Positions 1 to 6,169 of a DNA stretch of 6,438 bases are shown here, piece after piece. The DNA is from Actinomycetota bacterium (lineage in GTDB: Bacteria; Actinomycetota; Acidimicrobiia; Acidimicrobiales; CADCTF01), in the NCBI GenBank assembly GCA_019348305.1, contig JAHWJQ010000124.1, forward strand, positions 1-6,438, in the 5' to 3' direction. Numbering within the stretch: position 1 is the stretch's first letter; each line of letters opens with the position of its first letter. Below the pieces are notes generated by a model. The model was given only the letters and a program-made list of their open reading frames with translations, had not been told where the DNA came from and did not search any database. The translations under genes were made by a program, and so were the position numbers.

Positions 1-81
1 AACATTGGTACTGACGTGGCAGCGGCCGGTGCCGTGTCGACGTATGCGGCGACGGTTCGCACTGCGGCCGAGCAGGGATAA
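1..81 (+). CDS. possible 3' end of an upstream gene (C-terminal 26 residues)
   Basis: Frame 1 is open from the first base to a TAA at 79-81 and encodes 26 residues rich in Ala, Thr and Val (it contains DVAAAGAVSTYAATV), which would fit a C-terminal helix. About 17 of 26 codons end in G or C, lower than in the neighbouring genes but compatible with coding. I recognise no family. The stretch is too short to exclude a chance open frame, and the start lies outside the window. Confidence 0.3.
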   Translation, partial: NIGTDVAAAGAVSTYAATVRTAAEQG

Positions 82-333
82 CGGGCCAACTGGCGACAGG
101 AAGCTCCTGAAGATCGCCACCGCCGTGTGCCCATACGCCGATGCGGTCCCACTCGGTCCGGAGAGACTGAGGCCGCGCCAGCGAGATGCGCGCCGGTATG
201 TCCTCGACGACCGTATGGCGGGGGCGGGTTAGAGAGCGGACATTATCTGGCGCTTCGGCCGCCCGACGCCGCCGGTTACCGGGCTCCCGCCTGTCCGCGA
301 GCCGGCGTTGGGGGACGCGCCGATCAAGTGACA

Positions 334-352
334 TGTCCCTGGTTTGGGGACA
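334..352. repeat. inverted repeat TGTCCC / GGGACA
   Basis: Perfect 6-base arms at 334-339 and 347-352 are separated by 7 bases. It could be a hairpin or a dyad operator. No T-tract follows, so it does not look like an intrinsic terminator. Confidence 0.35.
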
Positions 353-372
353 CTGCGCAACGGAACTGTCGC

Positions 373-398
373 GCCGAAAGACCTTTCCTTCCTTCGGC
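373..398. repeat. inverted repeat GCCGAA / TTCGGC
   Basis: Perfect 6-base arms at 373-378 and 393-398 flank a 14-base pyrimidine-rich loop. It may be a weak hairpin ending transcription from upstream. There is no clear T-tract on either side. Confidence 0.3.
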
Positions 399-417
399 AC
401 CCCGTGAATCTCAGCCC

Positions 418-433
418 GATGCTTCGTAGCATC
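418..433. repeat. inverted repeat GATGCT / AGCATC
   Basis: Perfect 6-base arms at 418-423 and 428-433 enclose a TCGT tetraloop. The element lies about 115 bases upstream of the TGAGTA promoter block. It could be an operator or simply a stable small hairpin. Confidence 0.35.
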
Positions 434-534
434 TAGCCGGAGCGGCGATGGACCCGCATCGGTGGCTCGTTGGCCTCCTCGAGGACGCTGATGCGCAGGA
501 GAGCACTGTCGGTGCGCAAGTAGCCAAGTCGGAA

Positions 535-591
535 TGAGCATGGCGATTGAGTAATTCGGCGGATGACGAACGCCCGGCAGCTCCCTACCGT
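535..591 (+). promoter_or_regulatory. activator-type promoter of the small ORF and hydrolase (site A)
   Basis: The block has TGAGCA (535-540), seven bases, then TGAGTA-N-TTC-N-GC-N-GATG (548-565), 20 bases, and a -10-like TACCGT (586-591). The same arrangement with the same spacing precedes the O-methyltransferase (4647-4703). Fifteen of the 18 bases at 548-565 match the other copy. There is no -35 hexamer. If transcription starts about 7 bases after the -10, near 598, the motif lies at about -50 to -33, where a class II activator overlaps the -35 position. The predicted start falls just upstream of the Shine-Dalgarno sequence at 605-612. The neighbouring LAL regulator is the obvious candidate to bind here, but that is inference. 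Confidence 0.62.
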
Positions 592-604
592 TGGACCAAC
601 GACG

Positions 605-612
605 AAGGAGGT
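605..612 (+). promoter_or_regulatory. strong ribosome binding site selecting the TTG start at 617
   Basis: AAGGAGGT is an almost perfect anti-16S match and the best in the window. Its GGAGG core ends 5 bases before the TTG at 617. It lies too far upstream (about 140 bases) to serve the hydrolase directly, which is the main reason to believe the intervening small ORF is translated. Confidence 0.65.
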
Positions 613-616
613 CCTC

Positions 617-751
617 TTGTCCACTACGGCAGCTGCCGCTCCCGCGACCGGCTACGCACTCGATCCGACCGGCGCGGGCGCGCCTTTCCGCCGCATCGCC
701 GTCATCGCTATACAGGACCTTGGGCTCATCGTCGAGGGCACAGGAACGTGA
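617..751 (+). CDS. 44-residue small ORF, translationally coupled to the hydrolase
   Basis: I do not recognise this peptide. It begins at TTG, 5 bases after a near-consensus Shine-Dalgarno sequence, and ends in TGA at 749-751, overlapping the hydrolase ATG by one base (TGATG). The first half is Ala/Thr/Pro/Gly-rich. The second half is hydrophobic with a short basic pair (PFRRIAVIAIQDLGLIVEG), and the end is GTGT. It contains no Cys, and the hydrophobic run is interrupted by Gln-Asp, so a membrane helix is unlikely. About three quarters of codons end in G or C, consistent with coding. An in-frame ATG at 563 would extend it by 18 residues, but that ATG lies inside the promoter motif and upstream of the predicted transcription start. 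It may be a coupling leader that sets hydrolase expression, a functional small protein, or the remnant of a larger protein. Confidence 0.55.
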   Translation: MSTTAAAAPATGYALDPTGAGAPFRRIAVIAIQDLGLIVEGTGT

Positions 752-1638
752 TGCAGCAAGGATCCCACACCACCCTCATTGACGGGCGAGCGCAGGCCTT
801 CCACGTCCACGGGCATGGTCCGACCTGCGTAGTCCATCCCGGCGGGCCCGGGGCCGACTGGTCCTACATCCGCCTGCCGGCCCTGGAGCAGCAGTGCACC
901 GTCGTATACCTCGAGCCCCTCGGCACCGGCGCCTCGTTTCGCCTGGCAGACCCCGCGGGGTACACCCTCGTGTGCTACGCCCGACAGCTCGACCAGTTCA
1001 TCGAGCACCTCGGCATTGGACCCGTGCACGTCCTCGGCCATTCCCACGGAGGCTGGGTTGCCCTGACCCTCGCCGTGGAGCATCCGGACACCATCGCAGG
1101 CCTGGTCCTGCTCAACACTGCCGGACGTGCTGGGGATGACTGGCTGAACGAGATGATGGCGGGCCTCACCAGGTTCGCCGGCCAGCACAGCGACCGGCCG
1201 GACATTGCCGACGCCCTCGCCGCTTTCCAAGAAGAAGCGGCTGCCACCACCGACGATGAGCTGACCGCGCTGTACCGCCGGGAATTCCCGATCTTCTTCG
1301 CTGACTATTGGAGCCGCGAGGAAGAGTTCCGCCCAATCCGTGAGTCGGCCAGGAGGTTCGCCGGACCGAACGAGAGCTTCGGCGACACCCTGACCACCTA
1401 TGACCTGCGAGACCAACTCCCGGCGATCGACATACCCACCCTGGTCATCGCCGGTCGCCACGATGTCTTCTCGTCGCCACGGTTCAGCGAAGAGCTGCAC
1501 CAGGCGTTGCCCCTGTCGGAGTTGCTGATCCTGGAACGCAGCGGCCACTTCTCGCCAGTCGAGGAGCCCCAGGTCATCGCAGCCGCCGTCACCCGGTTCG
1601 TCACGCAGCCACGTCACGCCGACACCAGACGCGGCTAG
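751..1638 (+). CDS. alpha/beta hydrolase, proline-iminopeptidase-like
   Basis: This 295-residue protein has a complete alpha/beta-hydrolase catalytic set. The oxyanion-hole motif HPGGPG is at 29-34, the nucleophile elbow GHSHGG holds Ser98, the acid is Asp238 in AGRHD, and the base is His266 in SGHFSP. The lid region (about 125-215) is acidic and helical. The HGGPG-like motif and length fit the S33 peptidase/proline-iminopeptidase group, whose members cleave N-terminal residues or hydrolyse esters, amides and lactones; the substrate cannot be told from sequence. No signal peptide is seen, so it is probably cytoplasmic. I prefer ATG 751 (AGGA at 742-745); GTG 748 directly before it is possible. 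The frame is open back to an ATG at 547, but that extension is Arg-rich, covers the promoter and does not look like protein. The gene follows the small ORF with overlap and probably depends on coupled translation. Confidence 0.93.
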   Translation: MQQGSHTTLIDGRAQAFHVHGHGPTCVVHPGGPGADWSYIRLPALEQQCTVVYLEPLGTGASFRLADPAGYTLVCYARQLDQFIEHLGIGPVHVLGHSHGGWVALTLAVEHPDTIAGLVLLNTAGRAGDDWLNEMMAGLTRFAGQHSDRPDIADALAAFQEEAAATTDDELTALYRREFPIFFADYWSREEEFRPIRESARRFAGPNESFGDTLTTYDLRDQLPAIDIPTLVIAGRHDVFSSPRFSEELHQALPLSELLILERSGHFSPVEEPQVIAAAVTRFVTQPRHADTRRG

Positions 1639-1668
1639 CCGCACCCTCCCGCCTCGCTCTCCAACGTG

Positions 1669-1681
1669 GGGGAGCCTCCCC
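1669..1681 (+). terminator. weak hairpin after the hydrolase gene
   Basis: GGGGA and TCCCC arms with a 3-base loop (GCC) begin 30 bases after the hydrolase stop. The stem is short and no T-tract follows, so this is at best a weak or factor-assisted termination site. Some read-through into the regulator gene is possible. Confidence 0.25.
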
Positions 1682-1769
1682 TGCCGACGGCTGCACTAGG
1701 TCCTTCAGTCGTCAGCTCGCGGTCGTTCTGTGCTGCACTGGTGGCGGAGATGTCTCGCTGGGCCTGGCG

Positions 1770-4649
1770 GTGGAGATGCGTACGGAGCTGTTAGGGCGGG
1801 CACCGGAGCTGGCGGTGCTCACCGAGTGTCTGGCCGCCGCGGTCGAAGGCCGTCCGCAGGTGGTCTTGTGCCAGGGTGAGCCGGGGATTGGTAAGACGCG
1901 CCTCGCCGACGAGCTCGTCGCCTTGGCGGTGACGAAAGGCGCGCTGGGAGCGTGGGGGCTCGCCGCCGACTCGTCCGGTGCTCCCCCGTACTGGCCGTGG
2001 TGGCAGGCGCTGCGGGCCATCGCCAACACCGTCGACCTCGTGACCATATCGAGGGACCGACAGCTCAATGCCGATCTCGGGCGGCTGGCTCCGGATGTCT
2101 TCCAGTCGTCGGAGGCGGATCCCAGGGATGTCAGCTCGGCGGAGGATCGGTTCCGGCAGTTCGATGCCGTGGCGCGCCTGTTGCGACAGGTCTGTCTTCA
2201 GACCCCGCTGGTGATCGTGCTCGACGACGTGCACTGGGCGGACAAGCCCACGCTGCTACTCCTCCAGCACGTCGCCAGAGGCCTGACCGACGAACGGCTC
2301 TTGCTCGTAGTCAATTCACGCGTCACCGAGCAGAGGCACCGTGAGCTTTTCACACAGCTCTTGCGCGAGCCTCTCACGACGTCGATCCACCTTCAGGGCC
2401 TGCCGACGTCCGCTGTCCGCCAGCAGCTCGCATCTGTGTTGGGCCAGGACCTGGGCGACCGGGAGGTCGACGAGGTGTGGTCTCTAACCGACGGGAACCC
2501 CTTCTTCGTCGGGGAGGTCGGCCGGGCGATGGCGGACGCACGCGCCGGAGGGCGTTTTTCACCCGTCACTCCAACCGTACGCGACACCATCGCGGATCGG
2601 CTCGCGCGGCTGTCACCGGAGTGTGTCCGGTTCCTGCGTGCCGCCGCGATCGTGGGCCGGGAGTTCGCCGTCCCAGTCGTGTCGACCATGCTCGAGCTTC
2701 CGGCGGTCTCTGGCCTGGCCCTCGTCGACGAAGCCCGGGATGCCGGTCTCGTGGAGGCGAGCTCGGCGCCCCACGAACATCGGTTTGTGCACGCCCTCGT
2801 GCGCGACGCCATCGAGGCCGGCCTCGCCTCACCCCAACAGGTACGACTCCACCGACTGGCGGCAGATGCCATCGAGCGGCACTACGCCCACCGCCTCGGA
2901 GCCCACCTATTCGACGTCGCCCGGCACTGGGGCGAGGCGGCCGTGGAAGGTGAAGCGGAAACCGCCGCCAGATGGATGACGCGCGCCGCCGAGGAGGCGA
3001 TGCGGCAGCTTGCCTACGAAGAGGGGGCTCGGCTCTTCCGCCAGGCCCTCCAGGTCGGTGGCGCCGTTCTCGGCGACGACCACCGGTGCAATCTGCTGCT
3101 CGCGGCCGGGCGGGCGCTCCACCTTTCAGCCGATCTGAGCGGTCGTCTCGACGCCTGCCTCGAGGCGGCCGAGGTCGCCCGGAGGATGGGTCGTTCCGAT
3201 CTCCTTGCCGAGGCGGCGTTGGTGATGGAGGCTGTCGGCGATCCCTTCGACATCCCGACGAGGCGCTTGTGCGAGGAGGGGCTGGCCTCCCTGGGCCCGG
3301 AACCGACAGCGCTTCGCGCCAGACTGACCGCCAGGTTCGTCGAAACGTTCATCTTCCTCCGGGATATCGAACGCGTTGCCGCGGCGAGTGAGCAGGCACT
3401 GGAGATGGCGGCGCAGTGCGGCGACCGGCGGGCACTGGCCGCCGCCCTGCGAGCCCGTCAGCTCGTGTGCTCGGGGCCCGACGGCCTCGAAGAGCGGATG
3501 CGCCTGGCAGAGCGCATGTTGACCTTGAGCCAACAGACCGCCGACCCGCAGACGGAGATGTGGGCGCGCCTCTGGCAGATCGACGCATCGCTGGAGCGCG
3601 GTGACCTGGTGAGGGCCGGTGCCGACACTGACGCGCTCGCCCTATGCGCGCAGCAGGTGCGTGGACCACTGGCGCGTTTCGAGGTGCTCCGTTGCCGGGC
3701 GGTGCTGGCACAGGCCCAGGGCCGGTTTGCCGACGCCCGCCGCCTCGAGGCTGAGGCGTTCACCGTGCTGGCGCCGACCGATTACGACGTCCGGTTCACA
3801 TTCCGGGGAGCACTGTCGACGTCTCTCGGTCACCACGTCGGCCACGACGCGGCATCGCTGGCCGATGCTGGGTACGCCGACGCCCCGGAGGAGCACGCTC
3901 AGGTGCTCGGGCTCATCGGCCGGGTGGCCGTCGCGTTCGCCTTGGTGTCGGCCGGCAAACTGGACGAGGCGGCGGCCATGTACCGCTCGGCCGGGCCAGT
4001 GAGCAGCTGGCAACCACCGCCACACGTGGTGTTGTGCGCCTACACGTCGGGTCTTGCGGCCGCCGTGGCATTGGCGGAGTCCGCCGACGTCGCCGAACTG
4101 CACGATCTCCTCGAGCCTTACCGCGGCCACCACGTAGCCAGCGGCACCAGTGCCATGGTGTATTGGGGACCCGTCGAGCTGTGGCTCGGGGTGGCGGCGC
4201 ACCACCTGGGCCGGCTCAACGAGGCAGTCATCGACCTCGAGCAGGCCGACCACGCCTGTGCGCGCAACGGGGCTGCTGGATTCAGGGTCGAAGCGCAGTA
4301 CGAGCTCGCCGCGGTCCTCGCCCACCGAACGGGACCGGGCGATCTGCATCGGGCGAGGTCGTTGCTCAGTGCCGCAGGCAGAACGGCCCGCTCCCTGGGC
4401 ATGACACCATTCGTCGCTCGGATCTCCGAACTGACCGGCCAGCTCGACCAGGCGGCCGAGGCGGATCAGCTGACGCGGCGCGAGCGCGAGGTAGCCGAGC
4501 TGGTGGCGCAAGGCTTGACCAACCGGGAGATCGCTGATCGGCTATTCCTGTCCGAACGCACTGCCCAGAACCACCTGCAGCACGTGCTGACGAAGCTCGG
4601 GCTGGCGAACCGGAGCCAGGTAGCAGTCTGGGTCACGACCCGGAAATGA
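1770..4649 (+). CDS. LAL-type transcriptional regulator (AAA ATPase, helical repeats, LuxR HTH)
   Basis: This 959-residue protein has the LAL (large ATP-binding LuxR) layout. An N-terminal AAA-type ATPase carries Walker A GEPGIGKT (36-43), the family-typical SSGAPPYWPWWQALR (68-82), and Walker B LVIVLDD followed by VHWAD (147-158). A long helical, TPR-like middle section (about 350-890) follows. The C-terminus is a LuxR HTH (901-959: LTRREREVAELVAQG, then NREIADRLFLSERTAQNH). Such proteins are usually activators of neighbouring genes; ATP binding and an unknown ligand are thought to control them. GTG 1770 is taken as the start; ATG 1776 is equally possible, since the GGTGGAG before it has no spacer and neither start has an ideal ribosome binding site. 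Codon 8 from GTG (1791-1793) is TTA, the only in-frame TTA I found, suggesting bldA dependence if the host is Streptomyces-like. It stands between the two promoters sharing the TGAGTA motif, which are its likely targets. Confidence 0.97.
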   Translation: MEMRTELLGRAPELAVLTECLAAAVEGRPQVVLCQGEPGIGKTRLADELVALAVTKGALGAWGLAADSSGAPPYWPWWQALRAIANTVDLVTISRDRQLNADLGRLAPDVFQSSEADPRDVSSAEDRFRQFDAVARLLRQVCLQTPLVIVLDDVHWADKPTLLLLQHVARGLTDERLLLVVNSRVTEQRHRELFTQLLREPLTTSIHLQGLPTSAVRQQLASVLGQDLGDREVDEVWSLTDGNPFFVGEVGRAMADARAGGRFSPVTPTVRDTIADRLARLSPECVRFLRAAAIVGREFAVPVVSTMLELPAVSGLALVDEARDAGLVEASSAPHEHRFVHALVRDAIEAGLASPQQVRLHRLAADAIERHYAHRLGAHLFDVARHWGEAAVEGEAETAARWMTRAAEEAMRQLAYEEGARLFRQALQVGGAVLGDDHRCNLLLAAGRALHLSADLSGRLDACLEAAEVARRMGRSDLLAEAALVMEAVGDPFDIPTRRLCEEGLASLGPEPTALRARLTARFVETFIFLRDIERVAAASEQALEMAAQCGDRRALAAALRARQLVCSGPDGLEERMRLAERMLTLSQQTADPQTEMWARLWQIDASLERGDLVRAGADTDALALCAQQVRGPLARFEVLRCRAVLAQAQGRFADARRLEAEAFTVLAPTDYDVRFTFRGALSTSLGHHVGHDAASLADAGYADAPEEHAQVLGLIGRVAVAFALVSAGKLDEAAAMYRSAGPVSSWQPPPHVVLCAYTSGLAAAVALAESADVAELHDLLEPYRGHHVASGTSAMVYWGPVELWLGVAAHHLGRLNEAVIDLEQADHACARNGAAGFRVEAQYELAAVLAHRTGPGDLHRARSLLSAAGRTARSLGMTPFVARISELTGQLDQAAEADQLTRREREVAELVAQGLTNREIADRLFLSERTAQNHLQHVLTKLGLANRSQVAVWVTTRK

Positions 4650-4703
4650 GCAGTGGATCTGAGTAGTTCTGCCGATGCGCGTCGGCCGCCCCTTTCGTAG
4701 GGT
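4647..4703 (+). promoter_or_regulatory. activator-type promoter of the O-methyltransferase (site B)
   Basis: This is the second copy of the block at 535-591. It has TGAGCA (4647-4652), seven bases, TGAGTA-N-TTC-N-GC-N-GATG (4660-4677), 20 bases, then a -10-like TAGGGT (4698-4703). It fills the 60-base gap between the regulator and the methyltransferase. The first TGA of the block is the regulator's own stop codon. No -35 hexamer is visible, as expected for an activator-dependent promoter. The predicted transcription start, about 7 bases after the -10, falls on or next to the ATG at 4710. Confidence 0.65.
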
Positions 4704-4709
4704 CACAGC

Positions 4710-5711
4710 ATGTCCACGATCACAACGACAGAGTTCCCGCACGAGACCGTCTGGAACATCACGACCGCTGGTGCGTCGGCCAGATCGCTGCACGTCGTCG
4801 CCGACCTCGGCGTCGCCGATCACATCTACGAAGCGCCCGTGCCCGTCGCGGAGCTGGGCGCCCGGTGCGGCGTTGACGCCGAAGCGCTCGACAGGGTGCT
4901 GCGACTGCTCGTCGCCCACGGCATCTTCCAACGTCGTGACGATGGCTATCAGCACACGGAGTCGTCTCGGCTGCTGAGGAGTGACAACGCGATGTCGATG
5001 CGTGCCTTCGCTCGTATGTTCGGCTCGCCGCTGTTCTGGGACAGCCTCGGCCGGCTCGACCACTCCGTGCGCACCGTCGCTCCCGCCGCCGAACTGGTGG
5101 AACCGAAGGGCTTCTGGGCCTATCTGCAGGTGCATCCCGAGGAAGCCAGGATCTTCGACGAGGCGATGACCTCCAAGGCGTACGCTGACGTCGCCGCGGT
5201 GGTCGACGCGTACGACTTCCGGGCGTTCCACACGATCGCCGACATCGGAGGCGGGCGGGGGCACCTGCTTGAGGCGGTGCTCGAAGCAACCCCTACCGCA
5301 CGAGGCGTGTTGTTCGATCTACCAAGCGTGATCGAATCGCTGGGCGTCCCGTCGGACCGGCTGACCCACCACATGGGTGACTTCTTCGTCGACCCGCTTC
5401 CCCGGGCCGACGCCTACGTGCTCATGGAGGTGATCCACGACTGGGCCGACCCAGAGGCCTTGGCGATCCTGCGCGGGATTCGCCGAGCTGCATCGGCTGG
5501 GGCGGTACTGCTCATCATCGAGGGCGTCATGTCGGAGGACGAAGCCGACGCGCGCGTCCACACCCTCGACGTCGTCATGTTGACCGTAACAGGGGGACGT
5601 GAGCGCACGGCTCGCGGGCTCGGCGCGCTGCTGCACAGCGCCGACTTCCGCGTCAGCACGGTCATGGAGACACACGGGCCCATCCGAATCGTGGAAGCGC
5701 TCGCCATCTGA
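4710..5711 (+). CDS. SAM-dependent O-methyltransferase, family 2 (acetylserotonin/DnrK-like type)
   Basis: This 333-residue protein has the full length and layout of family-2 O-methyltransferases. An N-terminal winged-helix dimerisation domain (about 12-90) is followed by a Rossmann SAM-binding domain. SAM motif I is IADIGGGRGHLL (176-187). Asp203 in FDLP is placed to bind the cofactor ribose, and GDFF (223-226) is the adenine-side motif. EVIHDWAD (240-247) carries His243 at the position of the usual catalytic base. The family methylates phenolic or enolic hydroxyls, often on aromatic polyketides in actinomycetes; some members have turned to hydroxylation or decarboxylation chemistry. The substrate is not evident here. 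The start at 4710 follows a -10-like hexamer with only 6 bases between, so the mRNA may be leaderless; AGGG at 4699-4702 is an alternative weak ribosome binding site. It probably forms a transcript with the ABM-like gene 58 bases downstream. Confidence 0.96.
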   Translation: MSTITTTEFPHETVWNITTAGASARSLHVVADLGVADHIYEAPVPVAELGARCGVDAEALDRVLRLLVAHGIFQRRDDGYQHTESSRLLRSDNAMSMRAFARMFGSPLFWDSLGRLDHSVRTVAPAAELVEPKGFWAYLQVHPEEARIFDEAMTSKAYADVAAVVDAYDFRAFHTIADIGGGRGHLLEAVLEATPTARGVLFDLPSVIESLGVPSDRLTHHMGDFFVDPLPRADAYVLMEVIHDWADPEALAILRGIRRAASAGAVLLIIEGVMSEDEADARVHTLDVVMLTVTGGRERTARGLGALLHSADFRVSTVMETHGPIRIVEALAI

Positions 5712-5752
5712 CTGAGATCTGGTTCTCCGAGCTTTCCGAAACAGTCCCGACG

Positions 5753-5759
5753 AGAGGAG
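5753..5759 (+). promoter_or_regulatory. ribosome binding site of the ABM-like gene
   Basis: AGAGGAG ends 10 bases before the ATG at 5770. The spacing is slightly long, but the match is good. It contrasts with the methyltransferase gene, which has no comparable site. Confidence 0.55.
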
Positions 5760-5769
5760 TCGAATCCAA

Positions 5770-6036
5770 ATGCACGCTGTGGTGTTCCAAGTCGACATGA
5801 AGCAAGGCTGGGAGGGTAACGCCGAAAAGGAACTCGATCAGCTCGTCGGAATGTTGAAATCGGTGCCAGGGTATGTGCGCGGAACCTGGACGTCCGACGG
5901 CACGACTGGGCTCAGCTTTATCCTCCTCGAGTCCGAGGAAACGGCACGCGGGCTCGCCGACAACGCCTCGATGCCCCCGGACGCCTCCGTGACGTTTCGC
6001 TCCGTCGCCGTCTACGAAGTCCTCCGCGACGCTTGA
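5770..6036 (+). CDS. small ABM-like (antibiotic biosynthesis monooxygenase superfamily) protein
   Basis: This 88-residue protein has the alternating strand-helix pattern of dimeric alpha/beta-barrel (ferredoxin-like) proteins. It runs strand MHAVVFQVDM, helix around 15-31, PGYVRGTW strand, GLSFILLESEE strand and helix, and a final strand VTFRSVAVYEVL. The PG-Y/F-V-G-W segment followed by a hydrophobic strand ending in ESEE is typical of ABM-superfamily members. Some of these are cofactor-independent monooxygenases acting on aromatic polyketides; many others have no proven activity. No residue here lets me claim catalysis. It has a ribosome binding site, lies 58 bases after the methyltransferase and probably shares its promoter, which suggests action on the same or a related compound. 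A stress-related or structural dimeric-barrel role is the alternative. Confidence 0.85.
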   Translation: MHAVVFQVDMKQGWEGNAEKELDQLVGMLKSVPGYVRGTWTSDGTTGLSFILLESEETARGLADNASMPPDASVTFRSVAVYEVLRDA

Positions 6037-6099
6037 TCGATGAAGCCATGGGTTCCGCTTGTCTCGGACACCGGCGCCCATAACGCGCGTCCCAGAACA

Positions 6100-6129
6100 G
6101 CGGGCTCAAGCTGAAATGACGTAGCCCGC
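6100..6129. terminator. hairpin between convergent genes, possible bidirectional terminator
   Basis: GCGGGCT (6100-6106) and AGCCCGC (6123-6129) form a perfect 7-base stem with a 16-base loop. It lies between the convergent ABM-like gene (ends 6036) and the minus-strand gene (ends 6170), where a shared terminator is expected. A second short dyad, GTGCC/GGCAC (6132-6148), follows. Neither has a T-tract, so termination strength is uncertain. Confidence 0.35.
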
Positions 6130-6169
6130 ATGTGCCGGTGTGGGGCACGGCATACGGCACCATCGTGCG

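Larger units (their letters stand above)
82..534. other. intergenic region without a convincing gene
   Basis: I see no supportable gene in this stretch of about 450 bases. Open frames exist on both strands, but their translations are Arg/Pro-rich, lack family motifs and mostly lack ribosome binding sites. The region contains an 11-base palindrome (CCGGT-T-ACCGG, 272-282) and three inverted repeats between 334 and 433, listed separately. It could be a long upstream regulatory region or the decayed remains of a gene. The one small frame with a decent Shine-Dalgarno sequence (448-537, 29 residues) is discussed in the findings. Confidence 0.5.

Noticed and set aside
5..429. Overlapping open frames on both strands in the first 430 bases
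   Set aside because: The translations are Arg/Pro-rich, mutually overlapping and without family motifs, so they are most likely non-coding GC-rich DNA.
685..714. Possible internal promoter TTTCCG-N18-TATACA ahead of the hydrolase
   Set aside because: The -35 match is poor and the TATACA lies inside the small ORF; the upstream motif-bearing promoter explains expression better.
547..750. Extension of the hydrolase to ATG 547 (363 residues)
   Set aside because: The added 68 residues are Arg/Gly/His-rich with no domain, cover the promoter motif and begin upstream of the predicted transcription start. The overlapping small-ORF frame has the ribosome binding site and better composition.
652..1644. 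330-residue open frame on the minus strand
   Set aside because: It is the antisense shadow of the hydrolase, a common effect of high-GC codon use; the plus strand has the complete catalytic motifs.
3642..4511. 289-residue open frame on the minus strand
   Set aside because: It lies antisense inside the LAL regulator and has no recognisable motif or ribosome binding site.
5713..5731. Degenerate third copy of the TGAG/GTTCT/CCGA motif before the ABM-like gene
   Set aside because: The spacing between blocks is altered, GATG is lost and no TA-N2-GT lies 20 bases downstream. The short gap fits co-transcription with the methyltransferase.
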